Part shown: piece after piece, positions 53,067-61,809 of the stretch
Layout of the letters: each line of letters starts with the position of its first letter
How positions within the stretch are numbered: the first letter of the stretch is position 1
Assembly: GCF_001570625.1 (NCBI RefSeq)
Contig: NZ_BBQT01000001.1
Coordinates: 1 to 64,000 of the forward strand
Direction: 5' to 3'
From: Syntrophomonas wolfei subsp. methylbutyratica
GTDB taxonomy: Bacteria > Bacillota > Syntrophomonadia > Syntrophomonadales > Syntrophomonadaceae
DNA: 64,000 nt
Notes under the pieces: model-generated
Database searches by the model: none
What the model was told of the DNA's origin: nothing
The model's input: only the letters and a program-made list of their open reading frames with translations
Made by a program: the position numbers and the translations under genes

Positions 53067-54505
53067 TGTTATGGTTCATTCATGTAAACAGCAAGTTTGG
53101 TAAGAAGATCTCTAAAAACAGAATGTTCCTAATGTCCGTTAAAGCAGATAAAAACGGTAAGCTAGCCGTTGACGAGAAAGGGCTTATTCATCGAGAGGCC
53201 GATATTAAAACAACAAAATTGCTGTCAGTATATGTGGTAGAAGGTCTTGATTCCCCATGTCTCATGGGATACAAAGGAGAAATGGCCATTTATGTTCCTT
53301 CTGAGGTAGCTGCCGATCAGGAAAAGCTTCGTTTTGCTATTGCTCACGAGCTATGTCATTACAAGCACCATGATTTGATCTGGGCTATTGTCAGGGGTGG
53401 ACTGTTGGCATTTTACTGGTTCAATCCTTTGGTATGGGTAGCTGCAATAATGTCCAAAAGAGATTGTGAGTTGGCCTGTGATTACGGTGTACTGCAAGAG
53501 ATCGGAAAGGAAGATAGGCTGGCCTATGGCAGGACCTTAGTAGACTTAATAAAGCAAAGTGATCATAAGGGCGATGTTTTGCAAATGGCAACTACCATGT
53601 ACGGCAGTACAAATGGGATAAAGGAGAGAATCACTCTAATTGCAAAGAATAAGAAAATGAAGACCACTACCTTGATTGCCGTACTGTTGATTTCTATATT
53701 TGCTGTCGGTTATACCTTTACCGCAGCGCCAAATAATGTAGAGGGTTTGAGCAATGACGACAAAAAAGAGATCGAGGCTTTCGCCATTAAATGGGCAGAT
53801 GCGTTTTCGCAGAGAGATGCAAGGACTATTCACGAATTGTGTGAAAGCGAGGAGCTATACTTAACAATCGGCGGCATAGCGGAAAATGGAGAGTATTGGA
53901 TGGGTTGGTCCAGCCCATGGCCTTGGAGTAAAGATTATGTGATAGACATAGAGGATAATTCAACTATTCATATGTATTATTATTTCAGGACATCAGACCC
54001 CTCAATTTATGTGGGGAAAGAAACTATTACGGTGAAAAAAATCGAGGGCGCGTATAAGGCGACGCAGGTCACGATGAAGTTCTTCAAAAGCATTAAAAGC
54101 AAGGCTGACTTTGATGTGGCATTCGAGCCCGGATTCCCTGATTTTATGCATTTAGCAGCTACTTATCAGGCTCAGGCAGATAAAAATGTCCGGGGCAAAA
54201 CCGGGATCTTTGAGAATCCAGTATCGGCTGCCATTCATCAATTAAACCTTGTAGGAGCAAAGGTGACAGGATCTTATCAAGACCAAAATGCGGAAACCCC
54301 ACTGGCCGTGGTCAAATTTGCATGGGAGGACGGCGAAGTAGAAGTCAACTTAATCCAGCCAATGTTGACCGACGAGAGCGGAGCTAAAAGACAGGCCTCA
54401 ATTTGGATCGTAGTTAACGAAGATTCTACAGACAACAATGCTATAAGTGACGGTACTACAACCAGCGATCCGCAGCACATCGAAAAAATCAGCGCTCAGA
54501 AGTGA
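53066..54505 (+). pseudogene. BlaR1/MecR1-type M56 peptidase, N-terminus missing
   Basis: 479 codons. The M56 zinc-metalloprotease motif is AIAHELCHYKHHDLIWA (HExxH), followed by WFNPLVWVAAIMSKRDCELA, CDYGVLQ and one later membrane helix (TTLIAVLLISIFAVGYTFTA). The three N-terminal helices that start every BlaR1-like protein are lacking; the frame opens inside the loop before the protease. The C-terminal extracellular part has an NTF2-like domain (EAFAIKWADAFSQRDARTIH). No ribosome site before the GTG, and a terminator sits just upstream. No BlaI repressor gene nearby. Likely decayed, though the long frame is intact. Confidence 0.75.
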
Positions 54506-54707
54506 ACTCTTTAGTTCTTGGAACCTCTGGAACCCTATGGCTATAAGTATGTTTTGTATGCTTAAAGGTGTTTGGAATTTGAGTAGTAAAAAGGAATAGT
54601 AAGACACATCATTTATATTTAGCGACATAAGGAAGCAAAGAGTGAGGGTTAGAGGAATACTACATGATATTTTATAAACGGATACAGAGAAAGGAATGAT
54701 CAATATA

Positions 54708-55820
54708 ATGAAAAGATGTTTAATGTCCGGTCTGTTGTTGGTGTTTATGTTTTTTGCTGTAAGTACCAGCGGTTTTGCCGCCGCGGCTCCAGTTGATGAT
54801 GCTGCTCCTTCATTGCAGGTGCAATTAAACGGCTCCATAGTAAATGCTCCCCCTTATATGAGTGTAATTGAAGGGCAGGTCATGGTACCGCTGCGCTGGT
54901 CAGCAGATGTACTGGGAGCAACTTCGGTAGAATGGGACGCCGCCACCCGTACGGTAACTATTACGACCCCGCAGGATTTCTATAGTATGGAGAAATTCAA
55001 GTCCTATGCTAATGCCATGCAATCCCCTATTGATGAATACAACGAGCAAATCTGGCCCTTACCGGATAGGGTTAAAGACATACAGGTACCTGATCTGGTG
55101 TCCGACCGGCCCTGGGTGTTGAACCTAAAACAGTTTAATCCGGAAAGAGAAGGCCTGACCCTGCCTATGCCCCGTGATAATATGACCATCAATATTACCA
55201 GCGATGACGGGGTATATCAACACAGTTCAGTGGCAAACAGCATTGAAAACCACCAGGGCCATTATTATCTGCCTATGGACTGGCTGGGATACCTATTTAA
55301 TGCCCGGGTTAGTTATAATGAAGCAGCCAATATACTGTCCATTCAAACCCCTGATCTGGAGCAAATCAAATCCGAAATTGAACGTATAGAAAACGCCCTT
55401 ATTCCTGACAGTGCCGAAGAAGCCGTAAAATTATGGGGTCGGGGTATGCAAACCCGCAATGGAGCTCTGCAGTATTCAGCTTTGTCACCCCAGTTGCGTC
55501 AGGAAGCGGATAAAAGCGCTTATGTCCGTCAATCTTACTGGGTTACCGGCTGTTCAAGTCCTCAGGTAGGTCCTATCACCATAAAAAGCCGGAACGAGCT
55601 TAGCGATACCAAAGTCGAGTATACCATTTCTTTCCCGGAGATCTTTTCCGGCCAGACCCATGCTATAGCAACTGAAAAGATGGTGGTAGAGAAGCTGACC
55701 GATAACAGTCAGGCAGGATGGTTTATTACCCAAATACTTAAGACCAGCGGCTATGGGATTATTGACGATGAGACAACCTCACTGGACAACGGCAAGGTGG
55801 TATTTATAAAAGATAACTAG
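54708..55820 (+). CDS. Secreted protein with copper-amine-oxidase-like stalk domains
   Basis: 370 residues from the ATG at 54708 (AAGGA upstream). Signal peptide GLLLVFMFFAVSTSGFAAA. The stalk domain (about 30-110) has LQVQLNGSIVNAPPYMSVIE and VMVPLRWSADVLGATSVEWD, then TRTVTI. A second unit follows (YYLPMDWLGYLFNARVSYNE). The C-terminal domain (about 230-370) is NTF2/DUF-like (AVKLWGRGMQTRNGALQYSA). Extracellular; no anchor visible. A function beyond wall association is not clear. Confidence 0.75.
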   Translation: MKRCLMSGLLLVFMFFAVSTSGFAAAAPVDDAAPSLQVQLNGSIVNAPPYMSVIEGQVMVPLRWSADVLGATSVEWDAATRTVTITTPQDFYSMEKFKSYANAMQSPIDEYNEQIWPLPDRVKDIQVPDLVSDRPWVLNLKQFNPEREGLTLPMPRDNMTINITSDDGVYQHSSVANSIENHQGHYYLPMDWLGYLFNARVSYNEAANILSIQTPDLEQIKSEIERIENALIPDSAEEAVKLWGRGMQTRNGALQYSALSPQLRQEADKSAYVRQSYWVTGCSSPQVGPITIKSRNELSDTKVEYTISFPEIFSGQTHAIATEKMVVEKLTDNSQAGWFITQILKTSGYGIIDDETTSLDNGKVVFIKDN

Positions 55821-55860
55821 AAAAGCCCAAACCCAACATAAAAAATAAGTAATACTCAGC

Positions 55861-55900
55861 CAGGGTAATGTTTTAGAAGCAATACTGAACCCTGGTTTAT
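55861..55900 (+). terminator. Terminator after the stalk-domain gene
   Basis: CCAGGGT ... ACCCTGG with a long loop, followed by TTTATTTTTT on the plus strand, about 40 nt after the stop at 55820. Confidence 0.65.
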
Positions 55901-55903
55901 TTT

Positions 55904-56509
55904 TTGCTGGTACCTATATGCTCGTGCCTTAATGGTACCGCTTTTATTCTGCACAAGGATAGCAATGAAGGATCAGGGGCAACAAAGTTACCCCTGCTAT
56001 CCCCGGCAGAACCCCCTCTGGCGCTCGGGTTGCTCCTCAGCATTGCCCTATCCTCCAGATGGGTAAGAGCCAACTTTATTATATCCCAATTTTCCTAAGG
56101 CAACTCAAACGTTGGTGATTACTTGGACTGGATGGACTATTTTTGTCTTTAAAACTTTGTTGGGGGGCTTGACAAGGCCCTTCCATATCAGGGGACGGGG
56201 GTGTTGTCACATTTATATCCTTGAAACAACACCTCTATTAATTCCAGTTAATCCGCATCGATTAAGCGTTGTTTTTCTTCTTTCCCCAGATACAAATCTG
56301 CATTTAGTCATATGCGGGATGGGATGGAACCCATCCCCTACCAATAATTTACCATGTTATTCGTAGGGGCAGGTTTCCATGCCTGCCCGTTTAGCGACAT
56401 ATAAAGGTGTCAAGGGCGTGTCAATACCCCCGTCCCTTTGACACAGGCTTAAGCCGTTAATTTGTGCTCATAATAGATCTTGACATACACTGTTGTATAC
56501 TGCCAAAGA
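55904..56509. other. Gene-free region with short palindromes
   Basis: About 600 nt with no convincing gene on either strand. It includes GTAGGGGCAGG...CCTGCCCG and GTGTCAAGG...CCTTTGACAC palindromic texts (56360-56450), like interspersed repeats elsewhere. Frequent stops and mixed composition suggest decayed DNA. Confidence 0.55.
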
Positions 56510-56863
56510 TTATTTGCGAATTCTGACCCTGTCTTCTTCCACAATCCATAATGATCCTGCTGGATTATAGTCTTCAAACAAGATAAGTAACTTGGTTATG
56601 AGCACCTGTATTTGTGATTTATTTTGATTTTTGGCCCTTATGACAATTATTCCCGCATATGTTTGTGGTGGATATGCAAGGATATCAGCGAAGTCGTAGT
56701 CAAGGGTTATTAGAATTCTTTGTTCCCGGGTGCAAGTATTAATAAGCTTATCATCCGAGCAACCATTCAGACCTTCGGACAATACCGTTTCTACATCATA
56801 CCCGTAATCAATCATTATATTACTAATACTCCATGGCAGATTCTCATCCAGTTTAAATCTCAT
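56510..56863 (-). CDS. DUF5615 PIN-like toxin-type protein
   Basis: 117 residues. MRFKLDENLPWSISNIMIDY is the DUF5615 opening (F-K-x-D-E-N-L). LITLDYDFADILAYP and GIIVIRAKN give the second acidic cluster. The PIN-like fold suggests an RNase. ATG 56863 was chosen because GAGG lies 6 nt upstream and the DUF433 gene ends 7 nt before it. Paired with the DUF433 gene as a toxin-antitoxin-like module. Confidence 0.85.
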   Translation of the reverse strand: MRFKLDENLPWSISNIMIDYGYDVETVLSEGLNGCSDDKLINTCTREQRILITLDYDFADILAYPPQTYAGIIVIRAKNQNKSQIQVLITKLLILFEDYNPAGSLWIVEEDRVRIRK

Positions 56864-56870
56864 GACAACC

Positions 56871-57372
<502 letters not shown>

Positions 57373-58203
57373 TCATTCTATTTTTCGGGCTATGATCGAG
57401 CTTACTGCATGTTGATGTGAGATATTGGCTGACATACAATCTATTATTTGTTCATCGTAATAAATAATCTCCCAATCATGATAATAGCCTGCCAGGTCGC
57501 CCGACCTGTAGAAAAACTCATTTTTCTCCCAGTCAGGTGCCAATGAGATAAAAGGTTTCTCCACAAACACCAGGTGAGCGTTCAATCCCCTTACCTGCGT
57601 GTGTTCTTTATACCTTTCAAAATGCTTCAACCGCTGGTCTAGCGGTAAAAACTGCAAAGCCCCCATTGAATAAATGACATCATAATCATCAGTGAGCTCG
57701 TAACCAATCATATTAGCATGAATTGTACTTATAGACAGTCCATTTAGCTGGCTGTACCTCTTGGTTTTCTCCATCCCGGGTAAAGAGATTTCCAAGGCAT
57801 CAACCAGGAAACCACATTTAGCAAAATAAATGGAATCCCTCCCTTCGCCGCTTCCTATGTCTAATAAACGTTTACCTGCTGATTGACTGCCCATCAGGTT
57901 AACGATCTGCTCCGCTAATACTGACTGCTGCAATCCCCAATAATACTCCTGCTTTTCATATTCATTATCATACGGACTAGCCGGGATGACTACATCTTGT
58001 CCGGTAAGTAATCGATCAATAGAGGTATCCAGTACCTTTGCTATTATCGGCAACAAGGCCGTATCCGGTAAAGCACGCCCTTTTTCCCACTTGGAAACCG
58101 CCTGCCCAGTAACCCCTAGCAGGTCGGCCATTTGTTCCTGAGTAAGCCCTTTTTCCATGCGTAAAAATGCAATCCGCTGTCCGGTATTAGAGATATTAAA
58201 CAC
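57373..58203 (-). CDS. XRE-family HTH fused to SAM-dependent methyltransferase
   Basis: 276 residues. GTG at 58203 has GGGGG 7 nt upstream. Residues about 5-62 are a Cro/C1-type HTH (RIAFLRMEKGLTQEQMADLL, GVTGQAVSKWEKGRALPD). Residues about 100-276 are a class I methyltransferase with motif I LLDIGSGEGRDSIYFAKCGF and the motif II acidic VDALEIS, then VIYSMGALQFLPLD. TehB-like. The fusion suggests a regulator that also methylates a small molecule, or a self-regulated resistance enzyme. It stands alone; substrate unknown. Confidence 0.85.
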   Translation of the reverse strand: MFNISNTGQRIAFLRMEKGLTQEQMADLLGVTGQAVSKWEKGRALPDTALLPIIAKVLDTSIDRLLTGQDVVIPASPYDNEYEKQEYYWGLQQSVLAEQIVNLMGSQSAGKRLLDIGSGEGRDSIYFAKCGFLVDALEISLPGMEKTKRYSQLNGLSISTIHANMIGYELTDDYDVIYSMGALQFLPLDQRLKHFERYKEHTQVRGLNAHLVFVEKPFISLAPDWEKNEFFYRSGDLAGYYHDWEIIYYDEQIIDCMSANISHQHAVSSIIARKIE

Positions 58204-58510
58204 AAGTTTACCCCCTTTGTTCGGATTATCGGTGCTAATAATCAAATTGTACTTTACCGGTATGCAAATATCTATCGAAGGTCAGTTGTGACATGCTTGA
58301 ATGATTCAACTCACAGTTGGATTTCTTCCACCCCCAATAGCCCTCCAGAAAACGATAAAGTCGCTCCGCTAAAACGCAGGAACGGCTTTATTACTGGATT
58401 TACAGGCAAAACAAAAACCGCCCACCGATAAAATTCTTTTTATCAATAGATGGTAGAATATTTGGCTACCCTACTATAAAATGATACAAATGCACACCAC
58501 TGAAAATAAT

Positions 58511-58565
58511 AATCGTTTGACATTAGACAAATCGTTGCACATTAGGGAGAAATCGTTGAGCATTT
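58511..58565. repeat. Triple AATCGTT repeat, IS21-like end
   Basis: AATCGTTTGACATTAG, AATCGTTGCACATTAG and AATCGTTGAGCATTT at 58511, 58530 and 58551, about 20 bp apart. Multiple short internal repeats of the CAACGATT type are characteristic of IS21-family ends. No transposase gene remains. Confidence 0.5.
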
Positions 58566-58654
58566 GCTCCCCTCTCAAGAGACCCCTGAAATGTTTCCTT
58601 ATAACGTCTGGGCCGATAGGCTCACCTTGATGTCTGATCTGTAATTTGTTATTT

Positions 58655-58766
58655 TTCCGTTCTCGGGAATAGGTCAATAGCGGTTTTTATGGGTATTTTC
58701 CGTTCTTGTAAATATGTCCACAGTATTTTTATAGTCTATATCCGTTCTCGGAAACAAGTCGATATT
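58655..58766. repeat. Three CCGTTCT repeats at 42-43-bp spacing
   Basis: TCCGTTCTCGGGAATAGGTC, TCCGTTCTTGTAAATATGTC and TCCGTTCTCGGAAACAAGTC begin at 58656, 58699 and 58741. Arms of about 22 bp are separated by about 20 bp. On the minus strand they read GAC...GAGAACGGA, again like IS21-family terminal repeats. The last copy abuts the SIR2 gene stop. Confidence 0.6.
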
Positions 58767-59819
58767 TTACTGAAAAACTTCGTCATCATCTGGGATAAGG
58801 TTCTCTACTTTCTCCTTTGTTAGTTCTGATTCTAAGAACTCCTTCGCGGTCAACTTTTTATAAACAACCTGACTTTGATAACTACTATCAAGAGACAGTT
58901 TCTCCAGAATTAATATCGTGTAATCGTCACTAGTATCGACAACAAGTAGCTTGCGGTTTGATGACCGCAACGCTTGTCCTAATAGACCGTTGATGTGAGA
59001 GTCGTTAAAGCTATAGCCGATGATAACAATCAACTTGCACAGCAACGAATAATACCTAAGTTCGTAAACGTTAAACAGGAACGGATCAACGGACTGCAAC
59101 TTGGCATCTGTCCCAAAAATCAACTCCGCGTTTTCCTGAGGTGAATCGTAACGCATCAATATTCCGGTAGCAGAATCTCGTACCCAGTCAATCGACCCGT
59201 GGAGTTTGTAGAGATAAATCCCTGCACTTATGTCGGATGTATTGCTGAATCTTTCAGATGACCATTTGCTGTTCTCGTCGAATCCGCATTCTAAATCATA
59301 ATCGCTCAGCTTTGCTTTTTCCAAACACTGGTCATAGTTTAGAGAGAAAACTCTGATAGGCGCCTGAATGCTCTTTTGAAAATCGTAGAACTTCTTATAA
59401 TATGCCACCCTTGCCATAGTGTTATTATGAAGTGTTACAAAATCAACTATTTTCTTGCTAAGGAGCTTATCAAACTTATCGATATTCGAGAACCCTTCCC
59501 CCGCTAATTCGATGAGTTTTTCATTCCAACTGCCGATAAATGGATAGATTGGATTGCGTTCTTTCTTTTTAAGGTCGCGTAATACCCCAACCAGACGCTC
59601 GATGTTTATATTGTTGTCGAACATACCCTGAATACCGTCAGCGTATAAGATGGCACTCTTGACATAGAAATACAAATTGCGAAAAGGCATCCATTCGGGA
59701 TTTGTTTTGATAAGTTCTTCAATTTCGTGTATCATTTGCCCAGAAGTTTTTATCTGGGCATCCATACTGCAACCAGCACCAATGAGGAAGATTATCGAAT
59801 CCGCTTTTATGAGTCCCAT
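58767..59819 (-). CDS. SIR2-domain protein, probable NAD-degrading effector
   Basis: 350 residues. ATG 59819 has GGAGG 8 nt upstream. SIR2 Rossmann motifs: FLIGAGCSMDA (GAG 14-16), SLNYDQCLE (N161, D163), YKLHGSIDW (H207, the expected catalytic base), IIGYSFNDSHI (268-275). A helical insert (about 40-145) separates the first two. No second domain such as APAZ, so it differs from the short-pAgo SIR2-APAZ fusions. It lies 18 nt after the Argonaute gene on the same strand. By analogy with defence SIR2 proteins it would deplete NAD when activated. Confidence 0.85.
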   Translation of the reverse strand: MGLIKADSIIFLIGAGCSMDAQIKTSGQMIHEIEELIKTNPEWMPFRNLYFYVKSAILYADGIQGMFDNNINIERLVGVLRDLKKKERNPIYPFIGSWNEKLIELAGEGFSNIDKFDKLLSKKIVDFVTLHNNTMARVAYYKKFYDFQKSIQAPIRVFSLNYDQCLEKAKLSDYDLECGFDENSKWSSERFSNTSDISAGIYLYKLHGSIDWVRDSATGILMRYDSPQENAELIFGTDAKLQSVDPFLFNVYELRYYSLLCKLIVIIGYSFNDSHINGLLGQALRSSNRKLLVVDTSDDYTILILEKLSLDSSYQSQVVYKKLTAKEFLESELTKEKVENLIPDDDEVFQ

Positions 59820-59837
59820 TTCATATACCTCCACATT

Positions 59838-61775
59838 TTACAGAAACCACGGGGTGTTGAATTGAGAAAGGGCTTGCCTAAAATCCTGATTGGCATCTAA
59901 TTTTCGAAAGTCACGAATGAACCCTGCAATAAGCTGGGGATAGAATATTGAAATAGGCTCTAGTTTGGTGTTGAATCCCCTCCAACTCGCGCCTGCGAGA
60001 TTCACTGCATCTTGTAATAGCCGTATCGTTTTAGCGTATTCATTTCCTCCATAAAAGAATTCAATGTATGTCGGGTTTGCGATTCGCTTGTTGAGATATT
60101 CGCGCCCATGGCGCAAGCCCTCAAACCAAACGAGGTATTCTTTTTCGGATAATTTCACATACGAAGATTCATATGGGACTTTCAGGTTGTTATCCGCAAA
60201 CCCGAAAAATCTGTTCTTTACGTTTATTCGCATAACAGTAAAGGACATCCCGCTATGCTGTTGCCGAAGCCTGTCAATGCTCTTTTTTATCGTCATCATT
60301 TCGTCGTTGCGCATACGAAACGGCGTATGAATGACACAGTCGGTAATGGCTTGTCCCTGACTAATTCGAGCCTCAATTTGAGAAATAATATTTTTTTCTA
60401 AATCAGAATAGTATTCGGCTCGATTATCGGTATCACACAATACGCCCAAAGACCTATAAACACCAGTTGAATCAAAACAGACAGAATATGCGAAATATTT
60501 CTTTACACTTGTAGAGCCATCACGCTGCCGCTGTATATCATGGGCCTTTCCAATCCCGAATATAAGGCAGTTACTGGTACTAGGTTTTACCAACCACGGA
60601 ATGCCGCCTAACTTTGAAAATATCTGTAATCCAATCCCAGAAATAGCCCATTTCAACCCATCAGATGCAACTATCCTGTCGTTTCGTACGACTTGCAATG
60701 GGATACCCCGCGAAAAGAACGCCTGTTTTGCTTTAATATAATTATCTGAGTTATTGTTAAAGTGGGAGTAGGAATCGATGAATAGTCCGATGATTTGCTT
60801 TTGTGGGTTCTTTTCTGCTATATCATTAAGCCCTGAAACTAATGTATCAATAGCGTTATTGTCGGAATCAAAGTCTACGGCAATACGTACAACATTGTTT
60901 GTATTTATATCACAGTTAAACCAGTCTTTCATTCCTGAAAAGGTTGACGCATAACTTTTACCTATTAGTGCACGGTAGAGTTCATTCCCAGAAGCTTTTT
61001 CTGTATCTTTGAAAACAAACACAAACAGTGGTTCCTTTGGCGGAAGAGCATAAGGATGAGTCTTTATACCGCGGATTTTGTCGTAGTTTTCGTGGTCATT
61101 ACCAAAAATATAGGTGCGCTCTTTCAACTCTTGTGAGTCAAGCCTGACAAAATACGGAGATATATGGTACTGTTGTTCGCCAATCGATAGTGCCCCAAGG
61201 GTTGAAAACGTAGTGCGAATGAAAGCTTTTATATAATTAAACCTGTCAAGATACGAGTTAGCGTTTGACTTTCCAGCACGGTCAATACTAAAACTTAGTT
61301 GTTGAATCCTTTTGCCGAAAGCTACGCCCGGTTTCTTCTTAAACGAAAAATCCAGAAGAAATCCGTACTGCTTGGTAATACCCAAATAGTAAGGGTATGC
61401 TTTTACAACACGCTGACCTTCAGGAAATTCCTCGACAATAAAAGAAACATACTTCTCGTATCTGTCTACCACCTCCGCTTTTATCTTGTTTTCAGAAACA
61501 TGCTGAAGAATCCGGCACTTAAACAGATACCAAATAATGGATGTCATTAAACGAGGATTTTCATGTGCCCGAAAACTATAAGCATCTGAATTAGCAAACT
61601 GGGATAGCGCGACCCGATAAGTATCATAGGTCGCAGTATCCCCAGTGTTTTGACTAATAGGCAACTTTGCAACGAAATACCCAGCTTCGCGCTTTTCACC
61701 GTTAAATTTCCTGCGAAATACCGGCACGGTGAAGTCAGATATTTCAAACGGGAGAAAATTCAAATCTATTTTCAT
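59838..61775 (-). CDS. Prokaryotic Argonaute, catalytic residues apparently lost
   Basis: 645 residues; GGAGG lies 5 nt before the ATG at 61775. The C-terminal half fits pAgo MID-PIWI. MID: NYIKAKQAFFSRGIPLQVV (Y346, K350, Q361 of the 5'-end pocket) and GLQIFSKLGGIPWLV (K388). PIWI then starts CLIFGIGKAHD, where catalytic Asp is expected at G409, continues AYSVCFDSTGVYRSLG, and DCVIHTPFRMRNDE, where the usual IH-x-DG reads IHTPF. The tail is LEPISIFYPQLIAGFIRDF. So the DEDX tetrad looks incomplete, as in long-B or short pAgos that work as guide-directed sensors. The N-terminal 240 residues would hold an N/PAZ-like region. Between Res and SIR2 genes. Confidence 0.85.
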   Translation of the reverse strand: MKIDLNFLPFEISDFTVPVFRRKFNGEKREAGYFVAKLPISQNTGDTATYDTYRVALSQFANSDAYSFRAHENPRLMTSIIWYLFKCRILQHVSENKIKAEVVDRYEKYVSFIVEEFPEGQRVVKAYPYYLGITKQYGFLLDFSFKKKPGVAFGKRIQQLSFSIDRAGKSNANSYLDRFNYIKAFIRTTFSTLGALSIGEQQYHISPYFVRLDSQELKERTYIFGNDHENYDKIRGIKTHPYALPPKEPLFVFVFKDTEKASGNELYRALIGKSYASTFSGMKDWFNCDINTNNVVRIAVDFDSDNNAIDTLVSGLNDIAEKNPQKQIIGLFIDSYSHFNNNSDNYIKAKQAFFSRGIPLQVVRNDRIVASDGLKWAISGIGLQIFSKLGGIPWLVKPSTSNCLIFGIGKAHDIQRQRDGSTSVKKYFAYSVCFDSTGVYRSLGVLCDTDNRAEYYSDLEKNIISQIEARISQGQAITDCVIHTPFRMRNDEMMTIKKSIDRLRQQHSGMSFTVMRINVKNRFFGFADNNLKVPYESSYVKLSEKEYLVWFEGLRHGREYLNKRIANPTYIEFFYGGNEYAKTIRLLQDAVNLAGASWRGFNTKLEPISIFYPQLIAGFIRDFRKLDANQDFRQALSQFNTPWFL

Positions 61776-61809
61776 AGCAACCTCCATAACGCCGTTCACG
61801 CCCTATTTC

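Larger units (their letters stand above)
58204..58766. other. Gene-free interval with two sets of short direct repeats
   Basis: 563 nt separating the XRE-methyltransferase gene from the defence operon. No gene supported. It holds two repeat series (58511-58565 and 58655-58766), listed separately, that resemble IS21-type ends. Confidence 0.6.

Noticed and set aside
58655-58766. Possible CRISPR array (three repeats at regular 42-43-bp spacing)
   Set aside because: Only three diverged copies, spacers of about 20 bp, no cas genes, and the motif fits insertion-sequence end repeats better.
58767-61775. Short pAgo with SIR2-APAZ (SPARSA-type) system
   Set aside because: The Argonaute has 645 residues, longer than short pAgos, and the SIR2 protein has no APAZ domain; a long, inactive pAgo with separate effector fits better.
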